This document shows positions 1 through 7,510 of a stretch of DNA of 37,546 nucleotides, one piece after another. The translations under genes and the position numbers were made by a program. Where the stretch lies: assembly GCA_964558665.1 (NCBI GenBank), contig CAZLFA010000039.1, positions 1-37,546 of the forward strand. Reading direction: 5' to 3'. Position 1 is the first letter of the stretch, and each line of letters starts with the position of its first letter. The notes under the pieces were generated by a model, which was given only the letters and a program-made list of their open reading frames with translations, searched no databases and was not told the DNA's origin. The DNA comes from CAZLFA01 sp964558665. Its GTDB lineage: Bacteria; Desulfobacterota; Syntrophia; Syntrophales; PHBD01.

Positions 1-1218
1 TCTTTAAAGAATTGGCCTATGAAAATTTCACACAAAAAAATTGACAGTACCCCTTTTCTATCATCGAGCAATATAGATCCGTTCATCATTTCGCCGATAA
101 TCGAAAAATTCATCTCTGAGAAGGAACACGTGAGCTTGCGTCACTGCCAGCCTTATGCTGGTGATATTCTAATATCGAAATCAGGAAGAATCGGATCTTG
201 TGCCGTAGTTCCTACTATCATAAAGAAAGGTGACTGGAATATCTACGAAGGTGTTGCACTACTCCGGGTCGAAGGGATAAGTCCACACTATGTTGCAGCC
301 TTTCTAAACTCCAATTATGGTCTACTGCAAATCAAGCGTGAACTTAAGGGTGTAGCTCAACCGCATCTCCATCTGGAAGACATTCGCCGCCTTAAGCTAT
401 TCATTCCTGAAGATGATGGAGTATCAGAGGTTTCCGCACTTGTGATTGATGGGGTCGAACGAGCGCAATATTCCCATCGGCTTTATATAAATGCCCAACA
501 ACTCCTCGAAGCGGAGTTGGGGCTGGACAAACTACAATTCCAGAAGCCGGTGGGCTACACAGCGCGGTTTAGCGAGCTGGAATCGTCGCGGCGGTCTGAT
601 GCCCAGCACTACCAATTGCGCTTTGTCCAACTGCTGAATCACCTATCCAAATTTTCGGATCGAAAAATCCGAGACATCCGCACCTACAACCGGCGCGGAA
701 TTCAGCCGGTCTATGTGGAAAATGGTAAGTATGCAGTGGTGAACAGCCAGCATCTCGGACCGAAACACATTAATTATGACGGATTACAAAAGACATCCAG
801 ACATGCATTTTTCGCCTCTGCGGAAGCACACATCAAACTGGGCGATTTATTGATCTACACCACCGGTGCCTATATTGGCCGAACGAATGCCTATCTGAGT
901 GATACACCAGCTTTCGCAAGTAACCACGTCAATATCCTCAGGCTCAACTCGGACATAGACCATGCCTATATGGCGCTGGTTTTTCAGTCGATCATTGGTC
1001 AATTGCAGACACAGAAACATGCCAGAGGAAGCGCCCAAGCAGAGCTTTATCCGGCGGACATCGACAAATTCATCGTGCCTTTATTGCCGCCAGATAGGCA
1101 AAAGGACATCGGAGACCTTGTTCGTGAGAGTTTGGAAAAACAGCGAGAATCGACCCGGCTTCTTAACCAGGCAAAATCCCGCGTGGAACAACTCATTGAG
1201 GAGGCGGTCCGGAAATGA
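1..1218 (+). CDS. Type I restriction-modification specificity subunit (HsdS-like), 5' partial
   Basis: DNA target-recognition subunit of the HsdS type. The frame is open to base 1, and the first in-frame Met (base 19) falls inside what should be the first target-recognition domain, so the N-terminus is probably cut off by the window edge. Two half-repeats are visible. Each has a GDIL/GDLLIY strand followed by a G.IG turn (GDILISKSGRIGS near residue 50; GDLLIYTTGAYIGR near 275), and each ends in an I..L..PLLPP-like segment leading into a helical conserved region. The C-terminal helix (about 350-399) resembles the long coiled coil that spaces the two recognition domains in HsdS. It overlaps the RhuM gene by ATGA and heads an operon with DndD- and DndE-like genes. 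No hsdM or hsdR is seen here. Family is secure; its partner enzyme is unknown. Confidence 0.85.
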   Translation, partial: SLKNWPMKISHKKIDSTPFLSSSNIDPFIISPIIEKFISEKEHVSLRHCQPYAGDILISKSGRIGSCAVVPTIIKKGDWNIYEGVALLRVEGISPHYVAAFLNSNYGLLQIKRELKGVAQPHLHLEDIRRLKLFIPEDDGVSEVSALVIDGVERAQYSHRLYINAQQLLEAELGLDKLQFQKPVGYTARFSELESSRRSDAQHYQLRFVQLLNHLSKFSDRKIRDIRTYNRRGIQPVYVENGKYAVVNSQHLGPKHINYDGLQKTSRHAFFASAEAHIKLGDLLIYTTGAYIGRTNAYLSDTPAFASNHVNILRLNSDIDHAYMALVFQSIIGQLQTQKHARGSAQAELYPADIDKFIVPLLPPDRQKDIGDLVRESLEKQRESTRLLNQAKSRVEQLIEEAVRK

Positions 1219-2258
1219 GCGGAAAGAAACCCATCACCGGCAACCAGCTCCTGCCTGTTAATAGTGACTTTCTTCTCTACCAGACCGAAGACGGCCAGAC
1301 GCGCATTGACGTGCGCCTTCAGGAGGAAACGGTTTGGATGACCCAGGCCGCCATGGCCACGCTATATCAAACGTCCCCACAAAACATTACATTACACCTG
1401 AAAGCCATTTACACAGAAGGGGAATTAGAAGAGCCGGCAACCTGTAAGGAATACTTACAAGTTCAACAGGAAGGCGCCCGAACGGTTTCGCGCACCCGAA
1501 AGTTTTACAGTCTGCCCGTCATTATCGCTGTCGGCTATCGCGTCAAGTCAAGACGGGGCACCCAGTTTCGCCGCTGGGCAACGGAGCGCCTTAACGAGTA
1601 TCTGATCAAGGGCTTTACGATAGACGATGAGCGCCTGAAGGCGGGCGTCAATATCGGGTCCGACTACTTTGACGAGATGCTGGAGAGGATCCGTGATATC
1701 CGCTCCAGCGAAAAGCGCTTTTACCATAAGATTCGGGATATCTATAAGCTGGCGGCGGATTATGACCCCAAGGCCGAAGAAACGCTGGAGTTTTTCAGCA
1801 TTGTTCAAAATAAGCTGCACTTCGCAATATCCGGCAAGACAGCTGCCGAGCTGATTGCCGAAAGGGCTGATGCCGCACAGCTCAATATGGGCTTGACGTC
1901 CTGGAAAGGGGCCAAGGTCCGCAGGGGGGATGTTACTATTGCCAAAAATTATTTGAATACCGATGAAATCGAAAGCCTTAACAGGATTGTCAACATGTAC
2001 CTTGATTATGCGGAAGATCAGGCCAAGATGCATCGTCAGATCTTCATGCGGGACTGGCGGAAAAAACTGGATGCTTTTCTTACGTTCAATGAGCGGGACA
2101 TCCTGACCAACGCCGGGAGAGTCAGCAAGGCGGTGGCGGATCAACTGGCCCTTGAACAATATGAGATCTTTCATCAACACAGATTGGCAACGGAAGCGGA
2201 AAAGGAAACACTTGATGACGATGCTGAATTCAAACGTTACCTGGAGAAGAAGAAATGA
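1215..2258 (+). CDS. RhuM family protein
   Basis: A 347-residue protein with the RhuM layout: an N-terminal DNA-binding-like segment (VWMTQAAMATLYQTS, about residues 37-51, followed by a helix beginning NITLHLK), an R-T-RKFYSLPVIIAVGYRVKS core (about 94-115) and the RRWATERLNEYLIKGF segment (about 119-134). RhuM was named from a Salmonella pathogenicity island, but its biochemical role is not established; relatives occur in genomic islands and beside restriction genes. Start and stop overlap the neighbours by ATGA, so it is probably translationally coupled to HsdS and to the 64-aa protein. An accessory or regulatory role in the defence operon is inference from position only. Confidence 0.85.
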   Translation: MSGKKPITGNQLLPVNSDFLLYQTEDGQTRIDVRLQEETVWMTQAAMATLYQTSPQNITLHLKAIYTEGELEEPATCKEYLQVQQEGARTVSRTRKFYSLPVIIAVGYRVKSRRGTQFRRWATERLNEYLIKGFTIDDERLKAGVNIGSDYFDEMLERIRDIRSSEKRFYHKIRDIYKLAADYDPKAEETLEFFSIVQNKLHFAISGKTAAELIAERADAAQLNMGLTSWKGAKVRRGDVTIAKNYLNTDEIESLNRIVNMYLDYAEDQAKMHRQIFMRDWRKKLDAFLTFNERDILTNAGRVSKAVADQLALEQYEIFHQHRLATEAEKETLDDDAEFKRYLEKKK

Positions 2259-2449
2259 ACCTATCCGGCGATGACAAACGGCTCCTCGAAGAGCTTTGCG
2301 GGCAGCATGGCGTAAGCCATCAAAAAGTGCTGAAGCTTCTGGAAACGGTTTACGAATATGAATTCAAAGACAGGCGGACCGGTGTCTATGATGCCCTGCG
2401 GGAGATTCTCAAGTGCAAGATGCTAAAGGGGGAGGATAATCCGTCATGA
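2255..2449 (+). CDS. Small DNA-modification-system-associated protein (64 aa)
   Basis: A 64-residue, charged, mostly helical protein with no signal peptide or membrane segment. The central part (about residues 20-45, containing KVLKLLETVYEYEFKDRRTG) resembles small proteins often annotated next to Dnd-type DNA modification genes; this is recalled similarity, not a search result. The ATG overlaps the RhuM stop, and its own stop overlaps the next start (ATGA at both ends). That strongly supports it as a real, translationally coupled gene. It could be a structural adaptor or a small DNA-binding protein. No catalytic motif is visible. Confidence 0.7.
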   Translation: MNLSGDDKRLLEELCGQHGVSHQKVLKLLETVYEYEFKDRRTGVYDALREILKCKMLKGEDNPS

Positions 2450-3090
2450 GTGATAGATCTGATATTGAACGCTTTGTAAACGACCCCGGTCTATTAATCA
2501 AATTATGCCATGACGTGATCGACCGGATCAAAAGCGGACCCGATGACCTTAACGAGGCTGTGAAGGAGGCGCAATTAAGGGAAATTGCCCGCAGCATCGA
2601 ACGATTGGAAAAGATGAACATCCCTGTACCTGACACGCTCCGCGCTGAAAAGACCAGACTTGCCGCCGACATGGGGAATCTCAGTAATGTAACTCAAACC
2701 CTGCGACAGCTTGCTGATGAATTCGACAGGATCATAATCAAAATAAAAGCAAGATCGGTGGTGGAAAATGGAAGTGTACTGCCTAAAAAGAATAGAGTGC
2801 ACAGCCCCCGTTCATCTTCACCTAAGACGTCTCAACGTTTTTATCGTGATTACATCATAAGCGCCTTGAGAAAATTCGGCGGCAGGGGGCGGGTTGCCGA
2901 CGTCCTGAATGAGATGGAAAGGCATTTGAACGGTCAATTGCAGCCTGGTGATTTTGAGTTACGAAAGGATGGGAAGACTGTCGGTTGGCGTAATACCGCC
3001 CAATGGGAACGCCTGGTTATGGTAAAGGAAGGAATCCTGCGTAGTGATTCTCCTGATGGTATCTGGGAATTAGCGGAGGGACACCGATGA
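2446..3090 (+). CDS. Coiled-coil protein with C-terminal Mrr-N-like winged helix
   Basis: A 214-residue protein of two parts. Residues about 1-105 are highly charged and helical, consistent with a coiled coil. After a Ser/Pro/Lys-rich linker (about 108-128), residues about 130-212 form a winged-helix-like module: a helix with YRDYIISALRKFGGRGRVAD, then a W.N.aqWER.vMVKEGILR segment and a final GIWEL strand. This pattern is typical of the Mrr N-terminal domain and related DNA-binding winged helices. No nuclease motif follows. It overlaps both neighbours by ATGA. I infer a DNA-binding or bridging component for the DndD/DndE-HerA machinery; no named family is claimed for the whole protein. Confidence 0.65.
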   Translation: MSDRSDIERFVNDPGLLIKLCHDVIDRIKSGPDDLNEAVKEAQLREIARSIERLEKMNIPVPDTLRAEKTRLAADMGNLSNVTQTLRQLADEFDRIIIKIKARSVVENGSVLPKKNRVHSPRSSSPKTSQRFYRDYIISALRKFGGRGRVADVLNEMERHLNGQLQPGDFELRKDGKTVGWRNTAQWERLVMVKEGILRSDSPDGIWELAEGHR

Positions 3091-5078
3091 AATTCCGTAA
3101 ACTGATCATCGAAAACTACAAATCTTTCCAGTTCGCAACGGAGATTCCATTCCCCATCGGTGATGATGGGCGTAGCATCTTCCTTATCGGCGGCATGAAC
3201 GGCGCGGGCAAAACCTCAATCATGGAGGCGATCAATTTCTGCCTCTACGGAGCCAAACCGGACGAAATATACCGCAATATTAACCGCCGCGAGAAAGCCA
3301 AAGGTAATGCCAACGTCTCTTTTGAGCTGATTATGGAGATGGATGACTTTTCAGAACTGGTGGTGAAGCGCACCTGGAGCGCTGGGACAGCGGGAGATCC
3401 AAAACCTCGGGACCTGACGGAACGTTTGGTAGTTGTTCGGGACGGAAAGCGCGTCTCCGTTCAGAATCAAGAGATATGGCAGGATTTCATCCGCACGATG
3501 ATTCCGCCGGGTATTACCCAGTTCTTCTTCTTCGACGGCGAGAAAATCCAGGCCATCGCCGCAGATGATCATTCGGAGGTCAGGCTCAAATCCTCTTTGG
3601 AAGCTGCTCTTGGCATTCAATATATCAACCGCCTTGCTGGCGACATTCTTTACATCAAGCAGGAGGAACGCAAGGGTTTTGTAGAAATCTCCGACGAAGA
3701 CCTGGAGTTTAAGCAGAGTGAACTCAAGAAGGAACGAAGCAAGCTATCTCGCAAAAACCAGGAGCGAAATGGAATCCGGGATGAGTTGACCGGCTTCAAA
3801 GCAGAAATGGAGGAAGCCAAAGAACGGTTTGCCGCTGCATTTAATATGGCGCCTGAATCGCGGGAAGCGATGCGCGAGCAAGAGAAGAAACGCACTCAGA
3901 CCACCATGCGCCTTGCTCAGGTGGATAGTGAAATCCGCTCCCTATGCGAGAAGGCGTTGCCATTCGCGCTTACCGGTAAAATGTTTGAAGGCATCCGGCA
4001 ACAAATCGAGAAGGAACGGGAATCGGTTACCGGCAATGCAATCAAAGAGCATGCATCAGGACTGGCCAAACGCATCGTGCGGGTCGTGGAGGAGCCGGAA
4101 CCGATCTATCGTGAAAAATTATCAGCCGAAAAGATGGCGGAACTCGAAAGGCGCATCTTCCGTCTACTCAAGGAAGGCGACGCAAAAGGGGCTGCAGCCA
4201 AGGTTCTGGACCTGTCTGATCGGGATGCGGCCAGAGTCCTGAACAAGATGGAGGTTTTAGAAACCAGCGATGTCTTTCTACTCAAACCGCTCTTAGAGGA
4301 AAAACGTGAACTGATATCTCAGATACGTCAAATTGAGGGATTGGGCAAGACCGGTGCAATGACGGAATCAGAACGGGAATTGTTTGATCAGCTCCAGGCC
4401 GAAATAGAGGGTTGCTCTACTCAGATAGGCCGTAAGACTGAGCAATTGCGATTACTGGAAGAGGAAATCATTACCCTGGAAAGACGGATTAGCGATATAG
4501 AGGTGGAAATCGAAAAACTCTACGAGAAACATCATGTTTCCAAGGAGAGGGCCGACTTTATTCAGGAGTGCGACACCATTGCGAGCATCCTCAATCAATT
4601 CATTGTCCGCCTGCGAAAAAACAAGGTCCATCTACTGCAGGAAAAGACCTTCGATATGTATCGCCTCCTTTCCAGCCGCAGTGGGTTGATCAAAGACATC
4701 ATCATTGATGACAAGACCTATGAGGTGAGGATAACCGATCGCAACGGACACGAGATCAAGAAATCAGGGCTCTCGGCGGGTGAAAAGGAGGTCTTTGCCG
4801 TTTCGCTGCTTTGGGGTTTGGCCCAAACCAGTCAACTTAAACTTCCGATTGTCATTGATACGCCGTTGTCTCGCCTGGACAGCGCTCACCGAGATAACAT
4901 TGTGAATAACTATTTCCCCAATGCGGGGGAACAGGTTGTGATTCTTTCAACCGATACGGAGATCGATAAAGATTATTATCGAGCACTCAAAGCGCGGCTT
5001 AGCGGCGCTGGCAGTCTCGAATTTGATCAGCGCCAGGAATTGACGACATTCAGAGAAGGTTATTTTTGGGAGAAATGA
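3087..5078 (+). CDS. dndD: DndD-like SMC/Rad50-type ATPase
   Basis: DndD proteins are ABC/SMC-type ATPases of DNA phosphorothioation systems, thought to act in DNA binding or remodelling during sulfur insertion. Here the 663-residue protein begins with the typical K-ENYKSFQ strand, has a Walker A (GMNGAGKT, residues 36-43), a long charged central coiled coil (about 200-500), an ABC signature-like GLSAGEKE at about 561 and a Walker B strand (LPIVIDTPLSRLD, about 586-598) with a following STDTEID. The stretch ITQFFFFDGEKI (about 145-155) is also characteristic of DndD. The start overlaps the upstream stop by ATGA and the next gene follows after 3 nt. The symbol reflects family membership; whether this copy works in sulfur chemistry is unknown because no dndC is visible. 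Confidence 0.85.
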   Translation: MKFRKLIIENYKSFQFATEIPFPIGDDGRSIFLIGGMNGAGKTSIMEAINFCLYGAKPDEIYRNINRREKAKGNANVSFELIMEMDDFSELVVKRTWSAGTAGDPKPRDLTERLVVVRDGKRVSVQNQEIWQDFIRTMIPPGITQFFFFDGEKIQAIAADDHSEVRLKSSLEAALGIQYINRLAGDILYIKQEERKGFVEISDEDLEFKQSELKKERSKLSRKNQERNGIRDELTGFKAEMEEAKERFAAAFNMAPESREAMREQEKKRTQTTMRLAQVDSEIRSLCEKALPFALTGKMFEGIRQQIEKERESVTGNAIKEHASGLAKRIVRVVEEPEPIYREKLSAEKMAELERRIFRLLKEGDAKGAAAKVLDLSDRDAARVLNKMEVLETSDVFLLKPLLEEKRELISQIRQIEGLGKTGAMTESERELFDQLQAEIEGCSTQIGRKTEQLRLLEEEIITLERRISDIEVEIEKLYEKHHVSKERADFIQECDTIASILNQFIVRLRKNKVHLLQEKTFDMYRLLSSRSGLIKDIIIDDKTYEVRITDRNGHEIKKSGLSAGEKEVFAVSLLWGLAQTSQLKLPIVIDTPLSRLDSAHRDNIVNNYFPNAGEQVVILSTDTEIDKDYYRALKARLSGAGSLEFDQRQELTTFREGYFWEK

Positions 5079-5081
5079 ACC

Positions 5082-6611
5082 ATGGCCGATCGTCTTTACA
5101 CATCGAACGATACCGACGAAGTTCTAAGCGCTTTACGGTTTGAAACAAAACTGGAAAAGGCGACTCTGGCACGGATTGCCTTCGCCTTGTCCCTTGGAGA
5201 AGCAGGAGTCAACGTACATCAGAGCACTAGTTTCACCGGCGGAGAAATGAAACGTCCCACGTTCATCGGCGAGGATGAGGTTTTTATTCGTACGCTGATT
5301 TCCTATGTTTATCAAAAACACGATATCGCAGAGGATGAGTTTTTCTCAAATCATTCTATTATTAAAAACCATATTGATAACGGGGCAGCTCTTTTGGGGC
5401 GTTTATTTCAGGAATGTGGGCACGATACGGATACCCTCCTCTATCGTCTGCTCAACGACGTCGAATTTGGTGGCCGTCGTGAAGCAGTTGGGCGTGAGCT
5501 GGATATTTTTATCGGCAGGACCCTTCTTCAGCGCCATGAACTGACCATGGAACTCAATAATACGGGCAAACATGCAAACTCTCATCTCGCCATCATGGGG
5601 AAACCAGGCGTGGGAAAAACACAATTTCTCCTGAAAATTTTGGCGGATATTCGCATACAGTCCAATTATCGGACCAACTTTATTTATTTCGATTATAAGG
5701 GAGATGTTGTTGATAATGGTCGTTTCCTTGACATAGCCAAGGTCTATCCTTATCGCCTTTTGCAAAGTAGTCAGAATCTTCCCATCAATCCTTTTATTCT
5801 TCCCGCTTACGACGAGCAAACGATCAACGTGTCTGCCCGAGAGAAGGCTGAGAGCTTTGCATCAATCAATAGCAAGTTAGGTGTGGTTCAAAAAGGCGCT
5901 TTGACAGAAGCCATCCGGGGAGCCTATGCGCAACGGGCAGGATCCTCTGCACCGTATCCGGATTTCCATGATATTTATCAAATCGTTGTAGCGATGTATG
6001 AAGATGACAACAAAAAGGATGACAGTTTGATTGAGGTGCTTCGTGACTTAGCGGATTTCGACCTTTTCTGGCGACACGGAAGTGATACAGCCCCTATTGA
6101 CAAGCTTTCGGACCGCACGATATTAATCGACGTTCACGCAATGCCAGTTTTAAAGGAACTGGTCGCATACCTTGTCATTGAGCGTCTCTATAAGGAGATG
6201 TCTGTTTTGCAGGATAGCCCAATTAAGAATGGGCGACGGACGATTCGTACCATTCTGGTGATTGACGAAGCTCACAACTATTTAAATCAGAATAATATTT
6301 TTTTGCAGCGCATCATACGGGAAGGTCGTTCCAAAGGTATAGTAGTGTTCTTTGCCAGCCAGTCACCCAATGATTACCAGCAGAAGTTTTTCAATTTCCA
6401 AGAGCTCCTCGAATTTGCCTTTATATTCCAATGTGAGGGTGTTGCCGGCGGATCTATCCAGGATATTCTGGGTTGTAGTGCAAAGTCCGCAAAAGATTTA
6501 CAGACTGAAATTGCCAGACTGGAGCCTTGGCAGGTTATTGCTCGCAGCTCCGAAAAAACTGAAGAATTTGTCAAATTTACTGCCGAAGCGTTTTACAAAA
6601 GCTATGCGTAA
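5082..6611 (+). CDS. DndE domain fused to HerA/FtsK-like ATPase
   Basis: A 509-residue fusion. Residues about 1-125 match the DndE layout, including the hallmark LRFETKLEKATLARIAFALS helix pair seen near the start of stand-alone DndE, a small protein of about 110-130 residues proposed to bind nicked DNA. Residues about 130-509 are a HerA/VirD4-like P-loop ATPase: Walker A GKPGVGKT (173-180), an IYFDYKGD strand soon after, Walker B ILVIDEAHNYL (about 390-400), a sensor-like FFASQSPNDY (about 423-432) and a C-terminal arginine-containing region. HerA-family ATPases form hexameric DNA translocases. It is the last gene of the operon, and no clear terminator follows. A+T content looks higher than in the housekeeping genes to the right, which suggests transfer. 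Confidence 0.8.
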   Translation: MADRLYTSNDTDEVLSALRFETKLEKATLARIAFALSLGEAGVNVHQSTSFTGGEMKRPTFIGEDEVFIRTLISYVYQKHDIAEDEFFSNHSIIKNHIDNGAALLGRLFQECGHDTDTLLYRLLNDVEFGGRREAVGRELDIFIGRTLLQRHELTMELNNTGKHANSHLAIMGKPGVGKTQFLLKILADIRIQSNYRTNFIYFDYKGDVVDNGRFLDIAKVYPYRLLQSSQNLPINPFILPAYDEQTINVSAREKAESFASINSKLGVVQKGALTEAIRGAYAQRAGSSAPYPDFHDIYQIVVAMYEDDNKKDDSLIEVLRDLADFDLFWRHGSDTAPIDKLSDRTILIDVHAMPVLKELVAYLVIERLYKEMSVLQDSPIKNGRRTIRTILVIDEAHNYLNQNNIFLQRIIREGRSKGIVVFFASQSPNDYQQKFFNFQELLEFAFIFQCEGVAGGSIQDILGCSAKSAKDLQTEIARLEPWQVIARSSEKTEEFVKFTAEAFYKSYA

Positions 6612-6860
6612 TATATCAAACTATTACTTCTTATCATGCAAACGGGTAATGCTGTCTACAGAAGTAACGACCTTGGGTTGTATTTACAACCGCCATCAGT
6701 GATCCTGCCTGGATAGTTTCATAATATCGGACAAACACCTATAACATGACGGATGGAATTCCGAATGAATGTTCATCTGTTTGCCCACGTGAATTTAGGA
6801 CGAATGCGGATTGTTGCAGGGCGGCGGATGCATTAGATTAAGGCCGCAAGAAAAAACCGG

Positions 6861-7034
6861 ATGAGAAGGGAGATGAAAGAAATGTTGATCGAAACCGGTA
6901 TCATCGGCCTGAGGGGAAGCGGCAGGATCGAGTTCAACCCCCAGAAGTATCTGCAGGAAGAGGTTGTAATACGCCATACGGATATAAGACATGGCGTAAA
7001 AACGAGAAGAGCCGATGTGTTTGCAGGGCAATGA
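6861..7034 (+). CDS. Possible small protein (57 aa)
   Basis: Short frame with possible starts at 6861, 6873 and 6882. The last is about nine bases after an AAGGGAG sequence and would give a 50-residue basic peptide. The content (LIETGIIGLRGSGRIEF, then Q-, E- and R-rich) looks protein-like, but I recognise no family. It could be the tail of a decayed gene. Confidence 0.25.
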   Translation: MRREMKEMLIETGIIGLRGSGRIEFNPQKYLQEEVVIRHTDIRHGVKTRRADVFAGQ

Positions 7035-7147
7035 AAGGAATAACGGTTCACCGGTCCTTAAACATAAATCAAGGCGGAACAATTTGTGACAGGGTCAACA
7101 GGTGAGAAACGGACATAACGGATAAATGAAAGAAAGGAGAAAGGATC

Positions 7148-7255
7148 ATGAAAAAGACAGTCATTAAAAACCGGGATAAAGGCATCGCGAGGAAAGTAAC
7201 GAGGGGCTGGATCGATCCGACCTGCACGCCCATGGAAGTCGCGAGGAGAATTTAG
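7148..7255 (+). CDS. Possible 35-aa basic small protein
   Basis: A 35-codon frame preceded by an excellent ribosome binding site (AAGGAGAAAGGATC directly before ATG). The peptide is strongly basic, with KKTVIKNRDKGIARKVTRGW at its N-terminal half and a short TCTPMEVARRI end. A 10-bp hairpin begins three bases after the stop codon and an intrinsic terminator follows about 100 bases later, as expected for a short transcript. The ribosome site and terminator favour a real gene; length and lack of a recognisable family argue caution. Confidence 0.4.
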   Translation: MKKTVIKNRDKGIARKVTRGWIDPTCTPMEVARRI

Positions 7256-7257
7256 CC

Positions 7258-7283
7258 TCAATCAGGTCGGAAAACCTGATTGA
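7258..7283 (+). repeat. Perfect 10-bp hairpin after the 35-aa ORF
   Basis: TCAATCAGGT pairs perfectly with ACCTGATTGA across a 6-base loop. There is no T-tract, so it is not a normal intrinsic terminator. It may be an RNA-stabilising or protein-binding structure. Confidence 0.5.
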
Positions 7284-7353
7284 CGATACAATGTCTTCAA
7301 AACGACGAATTAGAAGTATAGCCGGTTACATAAAGACAATACCCCCGATGCAG

Positions 7354-7397
7354 GGCCTCTGTCGATTTCCACTGATTGGCAGGGGCCTTTTTTATTT
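7354..7397 (+). terminator. Intrinsic terminator
   Basis: GGCCTCTGTC pairs with GGCAGGGGCC (10 bp, two G-U pairs) around a 14-base loop and is followed at once by TTTTTTATTT. It would end any transcript from the small ORFs or the defence operon before the sensor kinase promoter. Confidence 0.8.
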
Positions 7398-7439
7398 CCC
7401 GGGAGGTGAGTCCGATTGTCGTGTCAAATTTCTTTAGGA

Positions 7440-7468
7440 TTGACAGGCCGGAATCTTTTCCTTATAAA
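7440..7468 (+). promoter_or_regulatory. Sigma-70-type promoter of the two-component operon
   Basis: TTGACA at 7440-7445, a 17-base spacer and TATAAA at 7463-7468: one mismatch from consensus in total. It lies about 40 bases upstream of the histidine kinase ATG and downstream of the terminator, so it should drive the kinase/regulator pair. Confidence 0.75.
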
Positions 7469-7510
7469 AAGAAGACAGGCATTTCCATTCACTAACCGCA
7501 GGATATCAAA

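Larger units (their letters stand above)
6612..7510. other. Intergenic region between defence operon and two-component system
   Basis: About 900 bases with no convincing long gene. The first 250 bases show nothing clear apart from a short 7-bp hairpin at 6674-6690. The right half holds two tiny possible ORFs, a hairpin, an intrinsic terminator and the promoter of the histidine kinase gene, each listed separately. Minus-strand frames here encode Cys/Phe/Pro-rich peptides that look non-coding. This is the probable right boundary of the accessory island. Confidence 0.5.

Noticed and set aside
6674..6690. GGTTGTA/TACAACC hairpin as terminator of the defence operon
   Set aside because: Two-base loop and no T-tract; too weak to call a terminator.
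6795..7082. Minus-strand frames in the spacer after the defence operon
   Set aside because: Cys/Phe/Pro-rich, no ribosome site; the plus strand offers better small-ORF candidates.
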